Source of the DNA: Heterorhizobium halophytocola | Lineage (GTDB): Bacteria > Pseudomonadota > Alphaproteobacteria > Rhizobiales > Rhizobiaceae | DNA length: 64,000 bases | Direction of reading: 5' to 3' | NCBI RefSeq assembly: GCF_017873095.1 | Contig: NZ_JAGGJU010000009.1 | Coordinates: forward strand, 124,001 to 188,000 | Shown here: positions 48,267 to 57,693 of the stretch, in pieces | How the letters are laid out: each line of letters begins with the position of its first letter | How positions within the stretch are numbered: the first letter of the stretch is position 1 | Translations under genes and position numbers: made by a program | The notes under the pieces: generated by a model | Database searches by the model: none | Told to the model about the DNA's origin: nothing | What the model saw: the letters and a program-made list of their open reading frames with translations, nothing else

Positions 48267-48396
48267 GGGTCAGCAGCGTTCGAACAAGGAAGTGCGCAAG
48301 CCGAAGAAGGACAAGGAAAAGCCGTCGACGGCGCCGGTGTCCAGCTTCACCACCCAGATGAAGGGCGCGGAAGCGTCGGCGACGAAGAAGCGCTGA
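48259..48396 (+). CDS. Small basic hypothetical protein
   Basis: A 45-residue Lys-rich protein (MAKGQQRSNKEVRKPKKDKE start, TTQMKGAEASATKKR end) with a strong aaggag site 7 bases before the ATG. Similar short Lys-rich proteins are widespread in rhizobia without known function; nucleic-acid binding is only a guess from charge. It overlaps the preceding gene by 8 bases in another frame. The following 171 bp to the next gene shows nothing. Confidence 0.7.
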   Translation: MAKGQQRSNKEVRKPKKDKEKPSTAPVSSFTTQMKGAEASATKKR

Positions 48397-48567
48397 GCCG
48401 CAGGCACGCCCATCGGATGACAGACAGGCGCTGGGGCGGCTTCTGCTGCCACAGCGCTTTCGTCTGGCCGGCCCGCTGAGGCGCCCGCAGCTATCGTCAA
48501 AGCGGATTCGGGCGGATCGACGCTGCCTGCGCGCGCTTGGGCTTTTGCATTTGGCCGAATTTGCGCT

Positions 48568-49233
48568 ATGGGCACATCCATGCCCGCAAACACCTTCACC
48601 ATATTGCTCGGTGGTACGCTTGAGCCGACCGACCGCCTGAAAGCGCAGGTCGCCGGCACCCGTGCGATCGCGGCCGATGGCGGCATGCGCCATGCGGCGG
48701 CGCTGGGCATCCGGCCGGAACTCTGGGTCGGCGATTTCGACAGTTCCGACGACCTGCCGGTCGCGGACTATCCCGATATTCCCCGCATGCCCTATCCGGC
48801 GCGCAAGAACGCCACCGACGGCGAGATCGCCGTGGATGCGGCGCGCGAGCGCGGTGCGAGCCGGATTATTCTGGCGGGCGCGCTCGGCGGCGAGCGCTCC
48901 GACCATGCGCTGATGCACCTGATTGCGATGGTCGCCCTTTCCAAGGCCGGGCTCGACATTACATTGAGTTCCGGTGCCGAGGAGGCCTATCCGCTGTTAC
49001 CGGGCATGCCGCTCGCGGTCGACCTGCCGCAGGGCGCGCTGTTTTCGGTGATCGGCCTCACTGCGCTCACCGGCCTGACGATTGCCGATGCGCGCTATCC
49101 CTTGTCGGATTTCACGCTGCCGTTCGGCTCGTCGCGCACCATATCCAACGTGGCCGAAGGGCCCGTCACCTTTTCACTCGGCAGCGGCGAGGCGATCGTC
49201 CTTGCCCGCCCCCATGACCTGACCGGAGCCTGA
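48568..49233 (+). CDS. thiN: Thiamine pyrophosphokinase
   Basis: Transfers pyrophosphate from ATP to thiamine to make TPP. The 221-residue protein has the N-terminal catalytic domain (TILLGGTLEPTDRLK, IAADGGMRHAAALGI, WVGDFDSSDDL, ARKNATDGEIAVDAA, LGGERSDHAL) and a C-terminal beta-sandwich. An in-frame ATG at 48580 is an equally possible start; neither has a clear Shine-Dalgarno site. The TPP riboswitch and thiBPQ follow 2 kb downstream, with the ABC-F gene between. Confidence 0.9.
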   Translation: MGTSMPANTFTILLGGTLEPTDRLKAQVAGTRAIAADGGMRHAAALGIRPELWVGDFDSSDDLPVADYPDIPRMPYPARKNATDGEIAVDAARERGASRIILAGALGGERSDHALMHLIAMVALSKAGLDITLSSGAEEAYPLLPGMPLAVDLPQGALFSVIGLTALTGLTIADARYPLSDFTLPFGSSRTISNVAEGPVTFSLGSGEAIVLARPHDLTGA

Positions 49234-49237
49234 AGCC

Positions 49238-51064
49238 TTGGCGCCTCCCATTCTGAAACTCGACGACATCAAGCTTTCCTTCGGCGGCACGCCGCTGCTC
49301 GACGGCGCCAATCTGCAGATCGAAGCGGGCGACCGGATCTGCCTTGTCGGCCGCAACGGCTCGGGCAAGTCGACGCTGATGAAGATCGCCGCCGGCATGG
49401 TCGAGGCGCAGTCGGGCGAGGTGTTCCGCCATCCGTCGTCGACCATCCGCTATCTCGAACAGGCGCCGGACTTCGCCGGCTATGCGACCGTGCAGGCCTA
49501 TGCCGAATCCGGTCTCGGACCCGGTGACGACGCCTATCGGGTCACCTATCTGCTGGAGCATCTGGGACTGACCGGCGAGGAAGACCCGGCGCGGCTGTCG
49601 GGCGGCGAGGCGCGGCGTGCGGCGCTGGCGCGGGTGCTGGCGCCCGAACCCGACATCCTGCTGCTCGACGAGCCGACCAACCATCTCGACCTGCCGACGA
49701 TCGAATGGCTGGAAGGCGAGCTTGCCGCGTCGCGCAGCGCGCTGGTGCTGATCTCGCATGACCGGCGCTTCCTGGAAAAGGTTTCCAATGCCACCGTCTG
49801 GCTCGACCGCGGCCTGTCGCGCCGGCTCGACCGGGGCTTCGGCCAGTTCGAGGAATGGCGCGACAAGGTGCTGGAAGAGGAAGAGATCGAGCAGCACAAG
49901 CTCGGAAAGCAGATCGAGCGCGAGGAGCACTGGCTGCGCTACGGCGTGACGGCGAGACGCAAGCGCAACATGCGCCGGCTCGGCAATCTGCAGCAGTTGC
50001 GGTCCGACTATCGCGGTCACAAGGGGCCGCAGGGCACGATCCAGGCCTCGATCACCGAGGGCCGCGACAGCGGCAAGCTGGTGATCGAGGCGGAGGCGAT
50101 CACCAAGGCTTACGGCGAGCGCACGATCGTCGCGCCGTTTTCGCTGCGCGTGCATCGCGGCGACTGCATCGGCTTTGTCGGCCCGAACGGCGCCGGCAAG
50201 ACGACGCTCTTGAAGATGCTGACCGGCCAGCTCGAGCCGGACAGCGGCACGGTGAAGCTCGGCACCAATCTGGAAATCGCCACCCTCGACCAGAAGCGCG
50301 AGGACCTCAACCTTTCCGACACGCTTGCTCATTATCTGACCGACGGGCGCGGCGAGAACCTGCTGGTCAACGGCGAGCAGAAGCATGTGACCGGCTACAT
50401 GAAGGACTTCCTGTTCCAGCCGGAGCAGGCGCGCACCCCGATCAAGAACCTCTCGGGCGGCGAGCGGGCCCGGCTGATGCTGGCGCGGATCATGGCCAAG
50501 CCGTCCAACCTTCTGATCCTCGACGAGCCGACCAACGATCTCGACATCGAAACGCTCGACCTATTGCAGGAAATCGTTGCCGGCTTTTCCGGCACCGTCA
50601 TTCTCGTCTCCCATGACCGTGACTTTCTCGACCGCACGGTGTCGTCGACCATTGCGCCGGCCAATCCGGAGGCACCCGACGGGCGCTGGATCGAATATGC
50701 CGGCGGCTATTCCGACATGATGGCGCAGCGCAAGGGCGCCGAGGACGAGCGCAAGAAGGCGGAAAAGGCCGAAAAGGCGAAGGCCGGCGGTCCGTCCGGC
50801 CATGCCGGCGGCGGCCAGAAGGGCAAGGCCAAGCTTTCCTTCAAGCAGAAATTCGCGCTCGAAAACCTGCCCAAGGAGATGGAAAAGGCGCAAGGCGAGA
50901 TCGCCGCCCGGGAGGCGAAGATGGCCGATCCGAAGCTTTTCACCAAGGATCCCGCGACCTTCAACAGGCTTGCCGCCGAGACGGAAAAGCTGCGTGCCGA
51001 CGTGACGCGGATGGAAGAGGAATGGCTGGAGCTGGAAATGCTGCGCGAGGAACTGGAGGGCTGA
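49238..51064 (+). CDS. ABC-F family ATP-binding protein (Uup-like)
   Basis: A 608-residue soluble ATPase with two NBDs and no membrane domain. NBD1 has GRNGSGKST and LSGGEARRAALARVL with LLLDEPTNHLDLP. The linker contains HWLRYGVTARRKRNMRRLG. NBD2 has GPNGAGKTT and LSGGERARLMLARIM with LILDEPTNDLDIE. A charged coiled-coil tail (about 495-608) resembles Uup. ABC-F proteins act on ribosomes or, for Uup, on stalled translation and DNA integrity. The first codon is TTG, 4 bases after the preceding stop, with a poor ribosome site, suggesting translational coupling to thiN. Confidence 0.93.
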   Translation: MAPPILKLDDIKLSFGGTPLLDGANLQIEAGDRICLVGRNGSGKSTLMKIAAGMVEAQSGEVFRHPSSTIRYLEQAPDFAGYATVQAYAESGLGPGDDAYRVTYLLEHLGLTGEEDPARLSGGEARRAALARVLAPEPDILLLDEPTNHLDLPTIEWLEGELAASRSALVLISHDRRFLEKVSNATVWLDRGLSRRLDRGFGQFEEWRDKVLEEEEIEQHKLGKQIEREEHWLRYGVTARRKRNMRRLGNLQQLRSDYRGHKGPQGTIQASITEGRDSGKLVIEAEAITKAYGERTIVAPFSLRVHRGDCIGFVGPNGAGKTTLLKMLTGQLEPDSGTVKLGTNLEIATLDQKREDLNLSDTLAHYLTDGRGENLLVNGEQKHVTGYMKDFLFQPEQARTPIKNLSGGERARLMLARIMAKPSNLLILDEPTNDLDIETLDLLQEIVAGFSGTVILVSHDRDFLDRTVSSTIAPANPEAPDGRWIEYAGGYSDMMAQRKGAEDERKKAEKAEKAKAGGPSGHAGGGQKGKAKLSFKQKFALENLPKEMEKAQGEIAAREAKMADPKLFTKDPATFNRLAAETEKLRADVTRMEEEWLELEMLREELEG

Positions 51065-51150
51065 GGCCCTCTCGTCCTTCTTACCTGCCGCATTGCGGCC
51101 ATGCCCCCATCTTGCACGCGCATCCCGCCCGCGCTATGTCAATCCCTGCT

Positions 51151-51251
51151 CTAACGGGGTGCCCGACGTTTGTTGATCGAACGGCCGGCTGAGAGGCGTC
51201 TGACGCCAACCCGCGGAACCTGATCCGGTTAAGACCGGCGGAGGGATTAGA
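51151..51251 (+). promoter_or_regulatory. TPP (THI-box) riboswitch
   Basis: The conserved segments are in order: acggggtgcc, gctgagagg, acccgcggaacctgatc, and ccggttaagaccggcggaggga. These match the thiamine pyrophosphate aptamer. It lies about 55 bases before the thiBPQ operon and should reduce its expression when TPP is abundant. No clear terminator follows, so it probably acts on translation initiation at the agga site of thiB. Confidence 0.96.
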
Positions 51252-51308
51252 CGCGTTGCGCAAACACGCCCTTTTCCCGATCAATGATCACTTCAAAGGA
51301 GGGGCGTG

Positions 51309-52343
51309 ATGCCAATCTTGGATATGCAGTTTTCCCGCCGCGCCACACTTGCTGCGTTGGCTCTGGGCTTGTCGCTTCCGGCGCTCGGCGCAGCCGAGGC
51401 GGCCGACAAGACGCTGACCATCTATACCTATGAAAGCTTCATCTCCGAATGGGGTCCGGGACCGAAGGTCAAGACGGCCTTCGAGGAGACCTGCGGCTGC
51501 ACGGTCAAGTTCGTCGGCGTCGAGGACGGCGTGGCGTTGCTGACCCGGCTGAAGCTCGAGGGCGAGAACACCAAGGCCGACCTGGTGCTCGGTCTCGACA
51601 CCAATCTGGTAGCCGAGGCCAAGGCGACCGGCCTGTTCGACACGCACGGGATCGACACCTCCGCCGTCCAGGTGCCCGGCGGCTACAGCGACGATGTCTT
51701 CGTGCCCTATGACTACGGCCATTTCGCCGTCGTCTACGACACCCAGGCGATCAAGACGCCGCCGACAAGCCTGAAGGACCTGGTCGAAGGCGATCCGTCG
51801 GTGAAGATCGCGATCGAGGATCCGCGGACCTCGACGCCGGGGCTCGGCCTGCTGCTCTGGATGAAATCGGTCTATGGCGACCAGGCAGCCGAGGCCTGGG
51901 GCAGACTGAAGGACCGGGTGCTGACGGTGACGCCCGGCTGGTCGGAGGCTTACGGCCTGTTCACCAAGGGCGAAGTGCCGATGGTGTTTTCCTACACAAC
52001 CTCGCCCGCCTATCACATGGTCGAGGAGAAGAGCGATCGCTACCAGGCGGCCCGCTTTTCGGAAGGCCACTACATCCAGATCGAGGTCGCCGGCCTGCTG
52101 AAGAACGCGCCGGACAAGGATCTCGCCCGCGATTTCCTGAAATTCATGGTGACCCCCGGTTTCCAGGATACCATCCCGACCAACAACTGGATGATGCCGG
52201 TGAGCAAGACCTCCGCGCCGCTGCCGGACGCGTTCTCCAAGCTGGTGCAGCCGGAAAAGACGCTGCTGATGAGCCCCGAGGAAGTCGAGAAGAACCGCAA
52301 GGCCTGGATCGACGAATGGCTGGGCGCCATGGCGGCCAAGTGA
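51309..52343 (+). CDS. thiB: Thiamine ABC transporter substrate-binding protein
   Basis: A 344-residue periplasmic thiamine/TPP receptor. The leader [20 protein letters not shown] carries an RR pair and probably cleaves after AAEA. The mature part has [38 protein letters not shown] and [13 protein letters not shown], as in ThiB. ATG at 51309 is favoured over GTG at 51306 because the aaggagg site has better spacing. The riboswitch lies just upstream and the permease gene follows after 1 bp. Confidence 0.94.
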   Translation: MPILDMQFSRRATLAALALGLSLPALGAAEAADKTLTIYTYESFISEWGPGPKVKTAFEETCGCTVKFVGVEDGVALLTRLKLEGENTKADLVLGLDTNLVAEAKATGLFDTHGIDTSAVQVPGGYSDDVFVPYDYGHFAVVYDTQAIKTPPTSLKDLVEGDPSVKIAIEDPRTSTPGLGLLLWMKSVYGDQAAEAWGRLKDRVLTVTPGWSEAYGLFTKGEVPMVFSYTTSPAYHMVEEKSDRYQAARFSEGHYIQIEVAGLLKNAPDKDLARDFLKFMVTPGFQDTIPTNNWMMPVSKTSAPLPDAFSKLVQPEKTLLMSPEEVEKNRKAWIDEWLGAMAAK

Positions 52344-52344
52344 G

Positions 52345-53982
52345 ATGATCCTGACGCGCCGGCAGAGATGGACCGGATTTGCCGGCGGGGCCTTCGCGCT
52401 CGCCGGTCTTTTCGGCTTCATCCTGGCGGCGGTGATCGCTTTGCTGTCGATCGGCCGCTCAGGCGGGCTCGACGGTTTCGTTTCCGATCCGGTGATCTGG
52501 CCGGCTTTGCGCTTCACGCTCTGGCAGGCGGGGCTTTCGACACTGCTGTCGGTCGCCTTTGCCCTTCCCGTCGCCCGGGCGCTTGCCCGCCGTCCGCGGT
52601 TTTTCGGGCGGATCTGGCTGGTGCGGCTGATGGCGGTGCCGATGGGGCTGCCGGTGCTGATCGGGGCGCTGGGGCTGCTCGGGGTCTGGGGCCGGTCGGG
52701 GCTGGTCAACACGATCTGGGTCGGGCTCGGCGGCGAGCGCCTGTCGATCTACGGTCTCTCCGGCATTCTGCTGGCGCATGTATTCTTCAACATGCCGCTG
52801 GCCGCGCGGCTGCTTCTGGCGGCCCTGGAGCGGCTGCCGGGCGAATACTGGCTGATCTCGGCCGAGCTCGGCATGGGCCCGCGATCGGTCTTCCGCTTTG
52901 TCGAATGGCCGGCCATGGCGCGGGTCATTCCCGGTGCCGCCGGTCTCGTCTTCATGCTCTGTGCGACCAGTTTTACCCTGGTGCTGATGCTCGGCGGCGG
53001 GCCGGCGGCGACCACGCTGGAGGTCGCGATCTACCAGGCGCTGCGCTTCGATTTCGATCCCGGCCGCGCCGTCACACTCGGCCTGCTGCAGATTGCGGTG
53101 ACCGGCGTCATTCTGGCGGTGCTTTCCGCCCTGCCCTCGCAGACGGCGGGCGGGATCGGCGAGGGACGGGCAACCCGCCGGCTCGACGGACAGACGGCCG
53201 GCGCGCGGGTGTCGGACGGGCTGGCGATCGTCGTGGCGACGCTGTTTCTCTGCCTGCCGCTCGGGTCGGTCGTGGCGTCCGGGCTAAAATCGGATCTTGC
53301 CGCTCTCGTGCGCCAGCCGGCGGTGCTGCAGGCGGGCCTGACGAGCCTTGCGATCGGGGCGGTGGCGGCCATGCTGTCGGTGCTGCTCGGGCTTCTGCTC
53401 GTCAACGGGGTGACGGCGGCGCGGGAGCGGCGGAACGCGCGGCTTGTCGAACGCGGCTTTGCCGCCACGCTTCATGCGACGGGATCGATCGTGCTGCTGG
53501 TGCCGGCCATCGTGCTCGCGACCGGCTGGTTCCTGCTCCTCAGACCGTTTGGCGAGATCGCGCGGTTTGCGCCGGTGATCGTGATTGCCATCAATGCGCT
53601 GATGGCGCTGCCCTTCGTCATGCGGATCCTGGGGCCCGCGCTCGAGGAGCATCACCGGACCGCCGGACGGCTGGTGGCGAGCCTTGGCCTGTCCGGCTGG
53701 ACACGCTGGCGGCTGGTCGACCTGCCGCGGCTCGGCAAGCCGCTCGCCATGGCGTTTTCCTTCGCCATGGCGCTGTCGCTCGGCGATCTCGGCGCCGTTG
53801 CGCTGTTCGGGGCGGAAAACCTGACGACGCTGCCCTGGCTGATCTATAGCCGCATGGGCAGCTACCGGACAAACGACGCCGACGGGCTGGCCCTGATGCT
53901 GGGCGTGATCTGCCTCGCCCTGACGGTGCTTGGAACACCCAGGGGTGTCAGGGCGGGCGGCGGCGCAAGGAGCATGGCATGA
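52345..53982 (+). CDS. thiP: Thiamine ABC transporter permease
   Basis: A 545-residue permease with two fused six-helix halves, as usual for ThiP and FbpB-type permeases. Each half has a coupling-loop element: YWLISAELGMGPRSVFRFVE in the first and GRLVASLGLSGWTRWRLVDL in the second. The start follows thiB by 1 bp and the stop overlaps the thiQ ATG (ATGA), which indicates tight translational coupling. Confidence 0.94.
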   Translation: MILTRRQRWTGFAGGAFALAGLFGFILAAVIALLSIGRSGGLDGFVSDPVIWPALRFTLWQAGLSTLLSVAFALPVARALARRPRFFGRIWLVRLMAVPMGLPVLIGALGLLGVWGRSGLVNTIWVGLGGERLSIYGLSGILLAHVFFNMPLAARLLLAALERLPGEYWLISAELGMGPRSVFRFVEWPAMARVIPGAAGLVFMLCATSFTLVLMLGGGPAATTLEVAIYQALRFDFDPGRAVTLGLLQIAVTGVILAVLSALPSQTAGGIGEGRATRRLDGQTAGARVSDGLAIVVATLFLCLPLGSVVASGLKSDLAALVRQPAVLQAGLTSLAIGAVAAMLSVLLGLLLVNGVTAARERRNARLVERGFAATLHATGSIVLLVPAIVLATGWFLLLRPFGEIARFAPVIVIAINALMALPFVMRILGPALEEHHRTAGRLVASLGLSGWTRWRLVDLPRLGKPLAMAFSFAMALSLGDLGAVALFGAENLTTLPWLIYSRMGSYRTNDADGLALMLGVICLALTVLGTPRGVRAGGGARSMA

Positions 53983-54692
53983 CGCAAGACAGGACCGGTA
54001 TCCAGCTCGAGGCGGTACGGTTGCGGCTGGGATCGACCGATTTTACCTTCGACGCGCAGCTGCCGGCGGGGCGGATCACGGCGATTGCCGGGGCGTCCGG
54101 CTCGGGCAAGTCGACCTTGCTCAACCTCGTCGCCGGTTTCGAAACGCCCGATTCGGGGCGGGTTCTGATCGATGGCCTCGACATGACGGATCGCCATCCG
54201 TCGAAACGGCCTGTCAGCTTGGTGTTTCAGGACAATAATCTTTTCGCCCATCTCGATCTGTTCACCAATGTCGGGCTCGGCCTCGATCCCACCCTGTCGC
54301 TCGACGCGGCGGCTAAGCGGGCAGTAAGCGAGGCGCTCTCCCGCGTGGGTCTTGCCGGCTTCGAGCGGCGACGGCCGCCAACGCTGTCGGGCGGCGAGCG
54401 GCAAAGAGCCGCCTTTGCCCGGGCCCTGGTGCGCCGCAAGCCGGTCCTGCTGCTGGACGAACCTTTTGCCGCGCTCGATCCGGGCCTGCGCTCCGATATG
54501 GCAAAACTGCTGGTTTCGCTGCATCGGGAGACGGAGAATACCGTGCTGATGGTCAGCCATGACGCCGGCGAGGTCATGGCGCTTGCCGGGCATATCCTGT
54601 TCGTCGATGCGGGGCGGATCGTCTTCGGCGGCACGCCGCAAGCATTTGAAAAAAGTGAAATCTCTGCGATCAATCGGTTTCTGGGTGCTTGA
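53979..54692 (+). CDS. thiQ: Thiamine ABC transporter ATP-binding protein
   Basis: A 237-residue ATPase. Walker A is AGASGSGKSTLLNLVAGFE, the Q-loop is LVFQDNNLFAHL, the signature LSGGERQRAAFARAL and Walker B VLLLDEPFAALDPG. It completes the thiBPQ importer. Its ATG overlaps the thiP stop. The following 240 bp up to the M48 gene hold no gene and no strong terminator. Confidence 0.95.
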   Translation: MTQDRTGIQLEAVRLRLGSTDFTFDAQLPAGRITAIAGASGSGKSTLLNLVAGFETPDSGRVLIDGLDMTDRHPSKRPVSLVFQDNNLFAHLDLFTNVGLGLDPTLSLDAAAKRAVSEALSRVGLAGFERRRPPTLSGGERQRAAFARALVRRKPVLLLDEPFAALDPGLRSDMAKLLVSLHRETENTVLMVSHDAGEVMALAGHILFVDAGRIVFGGTPQAFEKSEISAINRFLGA

Positions 54693-54935
54693 AGCGGAAA
54701 CACTTCGCCTTATTTTCGACGTCGGTCGGTGGCATTCCCCCCGGGCTTGAGAGTAAGAACAGCTTTTCTGGTCGGGGCCAGTCAAGCGGACTCAATTGAT
54801 GCGTTGCACTCTTTTTCGACTTGGTGTTTCTAATACACACTTGTGAGGCGAGAGCTGGGCTCCTTGATTGAAGAACAACATATTAGGTCGAGCACGGTGC
54901 GTGCGCCGATCCGGGAGCGGGATAATTCGGGCAAG

Positions 54936-56462
54936 ATGAAGGCGGTCACCTATCGGAGCAGAGGCTCTGCGGCAGGAGCGCGTCATGAGGATACCGTCCG
55001 GGTGTTCGGCCGCCGCATGGTGCTGGTCGGGCTCGGCCTGTCGCTGGCCGGCTGCCAGTCGATCTTCGATCAGTCCTATCAGTCTTCCATCGGCCCCTCG
55101 TCCTCGCCGCAGATCGTCGAGGAAGTGCAGAAGGACGATCCGCGCGCGCAGATGGGGGCCCGCGAGCATCCGCGCATCGTTGCCAGCTATGGCGGCGAAT
55201 ATCACGACGAGAAGACCGAAAAGCTCGTCGCCCGCATCGCCGGCGCGCTGACCGCGGTGTCGGAAAATCCGGCCCAGTCCTATCGAATCACCATCCTGAA
55301 TTCACCGGCGATCAATGCCTTCGCGCTGCCCGGCGGCTATCTCTACGTGACGCGTGGATTGCTGGCGCTGGCCACCGACGCCTCGGAAGTGGCCGCCGTC
55401 CTGTCGCATGAAATGGCGCATGTGACCGCCAATCACGGCATCGAGCGCCAGCGCCGCGAAGAGGCCGAGGTGCTGGCGAGCCGTGTGGTCGCCGAAGTGC
55501 TGTCGAGCGATCTGGCCGGCAAGCAGGCGCTGGCCCGCGGCAAGCTGAGGCTTGCGGCGTTCTCGCGCCAGCAGGAGCTGCAGGCCGACCTGATCGGGGT
55601 GCGTACGCTGGGCGAAGCCGGCTACGATCCCTATGCCGCCTCGCGCTTCCTGGAAACCATGGCCGCCTACAGCAAGTTCACCTCGGTCGAGCCCGATTCC
55701 GACCAGAGCCTGGACTTCCTGTCGAGCCACCCGAATGCGCCGCAACGCGTCGAGCTTGCGCGCCGGCATGCGCGGCAGTTCGGCCCCGAAGGCACCTATG
55801 GCGATACCGGCCGCGACTATTTCCTGGCGGGCATCGATGGCCTGCTCTATGGCGACAGCCCGCAGGAGGGCTATGTCCGCGGCCACACCTTCCTGCACGG
55901 GACGCTCGGCATCCGCTTCGACGTGCCGGACGGCTTCCAGATCGACAACAAGGTCGAGGCCGTGCTTGCGACCGGCCCGGGCGATGTGGCGATCCGTTTC
56001 GACGGGGTGTCCGACGCCAAGCGCGGCAGCTTGACCAATTACATCTCCAGCGGCTGGGTCACCGGCCTGATCCCGGACACCATCCGGCCGGCCAAGGTCA
56101 ACGGGCTGGAGGCCGCCACCGCGCGCGCCTCGGCGGATCGCTGGGACTTCGATATCACCGTCATCCGCATGGGCTCGCAGATCTTCCGCTTCCTGACCGC
56201 CGTTCCCAAGGGAAGCCCGGCGCTGGAAAGCACGGCAGACGTGCTGCGGGCGAGTTTCCGCCGGATCACGCGCGAGGAAGCCGCATCGTTGAAGCCGCTG
56301 CGGGTTCGGGTGGTGACGGTCGGGCGCAATGACACGCTGGCCTCGCTGGCCGGACGCATGATGGGGACCGAGCGCAAGCTGGAACTGTTCCGCCTGATCA
56401 ATGCCTTGAACCTCGGCCAGGTGCCGACGGTCGGAAGCCGGGTCAAGATCATCACCGAGTGA
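54936..56462 (+). CDS. M48 family metalloprotease lipoprotein with C-terminal LysM-like domain
   Basis: A 508-residue zinc protease. A lipobox LSLAGC gives a lipidated Cys40 (or Cys13 if the ATG at 55017 is used). The peptidase domain has HEMAH (His158, Glu159, His162) and the third ligand Glu214 in QQELQAD. The C-terminal 55 residues resemble LysM (VTVGRNDTLASLAGRMMG). Together this is a BepA/YfgC-like periplasmic envelope quality-control protease with a likely peptidoglycan-binding tail. The ATG at 54936 is uncertain: GTG at 54843 is also open. Confidence 0.88.
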   Translation: MKAVTYRSRGSAAGARHEDTVRVFGRRMVLVGLGLSLAGCQSIFDQSYQSSIGPSSSPQIVEEVQKDDPRAQMGAREHPRIVASYGGEYHDEKTEKLVARIAGALTAVSENPAQSYRITILNSPAINAFALPGGYLYVTRGLLALATDASEVAAVLSHEMAHVTANHGIERQRREEAEVLASRVVAEVLSSDLAGKQALARGKLRLAAFSRQQELQADLIGVRTLGEAGYDPYAASRFLETMAAYSKFTSVEPDSDQSLDFLSSHPNAPQRVELARRHARQFGPEGTYGDTGRDYFLAGIDGLLYGDSPQEGYVRGHTFLHGTLGIRFDVPDGFQIDNKVEAVLATGPGDVAIRFDGVSDAKRGSLTNYISSGWVTGLIPDTIRPAKVNGLEAATARASADRWDFDITVIRMGSQIFRFLTAVPKGSPALESTADVLRASFRRITREEAASLKPLRVRVVTVGRNDTLASLAGRMMGTERKLELFRLINALNLGQVPTVGSRVKIITE

Positions 56463-56590
56463 GGACGTCCGTCAGGACCCGGCGGGGGCTGCCAGGTGTT
56501 GGCCGCATTCCGTCAAACGCCAATATCCCGCGGATTGCGGGAGACCACAACACGGCGGGCGATCAGTGACGGGTCCGGCCAGAGGCCGGA

Positions 56591-57460
56591 TCAGGACATT
56601 TCGAGTTCGCGGGTGCGTTCCGGCACCTTGGTCATCAGCGCTGCCTTCAGCTTTTCGATCGCACGGGTCTCGATCTGGCGGACGCGTTCCTTCGAGATGC
56701 CGAATTCGACGCCGAGTTGTTCGAGCGTTGCGGAATTCTCCGACAGGCGGCGGGCAGCGATGATGCGGTTTTCCCGCTCGTTGAGGCCGGTCATCGCGTC
56801 CTTCAGCCAATCGCTCCAGCGCTGGCCGTCGATCATCAGGGTGACCTGCTCGTCCGGCAGCAGGTCGTCGCTGACCAGCATGTCCAGGCGTTCGGTCTTG
56901 CTGTCGCCGTCACCAATGGTCGCCTGCAGCGAGGTGTCGTTGGCCGACAGGCGGGCATCCATCGACTGCACGTCGGCAAGCGACACGCCGAGGGCGACCG
57001 CGATCTCCTGGTGAATAGCCTGGTCGGTCAGGCGGTTGTCGCCCTGGGCGAGCTTGGCGCGCAGACGACGCAGGTTGAAGAACAGCGCCTTCTGCGTCGA
57101 GCTGGTGCCGCCGCGCACGATCGACCAGTTGCGCAGGATATAGTCCTGCATGGAAGCGCGGATCCACCAGCCGGCATAGGTCGAAAAACGCACTTCTCTT
57201 TCGGGCTCGAACCTAGCCGCGGCCTCAAGCAGCCCTATGTAACCTTCCTGAATGAGGTCACCCATCGGCAGTCCAAAGCCGCGAAACTTGGATGCCATGG
57301 CGATGACGAGGCGCATATGGGCATGGGCGATCTGGTTTCGGGCGCTGCTGTCATTGGCGTTCTTCCAGCGCAGGGCGAGATTTCGCTCTTCCTCGCGCTC
57401 GAGATACGGCGCGGATTGGGCCGCGCGGAAAAGCTGCTTTTCGGCTGATGATGATTTCAT
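56591..57460 (-). CDS. rpoH2: RNA polymerase sigma-32-type factor, RpoH2 subgroup
   Basis: A 289-residue group 3 sigma factor. Region 2 includes MRLVIAMASKFRGFGLPMGD, the segment LIQEGYIGLLEAAARFEPER, and VRFSTYAGWWIRASMQDYIL. The RpoH box appears as QKALFFNLRRLRAKL. Region 4.2 has GVEFGISKERVRQIETRAIE. APYLEREEE and the RFEPEREVRFSTYA wording fit the rhizobial RpoH2 class rather than RpoH1, so general stress/stationary-phase rather than classical heat-shock genes are expected targets. The start has accggagg. It is convergent with the M48 gene. Confidence 0.92.
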   Translation of the reverse strand: MKSSSAEKQLFRAAQSAPYLEREEERNLALRWKNANDSSARNQIAHAHMRLVIAMASKFRGFGLPMGDLIQEGYIGLLEAAARFEPEREVRFSTYAGWWIRASMQDYILRNWSIVRGGTSSTQKALFFNLRRLRAKLAQGDNRLTDQAIHQEIAVALGVSLADVQSMDARLSANDTSLQATIGDGDSKTERLDMLVSDDLLPDEQVTLMIDGQRWSDWLKDAMTGLNERENRIIAARRLSENSATLEQLGVEFGISKERVRQIETRAIEKLKAALMTKVPERTRELEMS

Positions 57461-57693
57461 GTCGGCCTCCGGTACCGGGTTTGGCAGCGAGCTGCTGTCA
57501 GGCTAACCGGCGGGCGGCCCGGAGAGGGTCGTAGAAACCGGTTACGTGTGTAACGCACGGAGCGGCATTTAGATCATTGCGATTTTCAATTAATTCGCGG
57601 CAGCCGGCGAAAGCCGGACGCAACGCCAGGTTTTCCGGCATGTTCGGCCGCCCGATTTCACGCAGACGTGAAGTCGAAGACGGCGCCGGCCTG

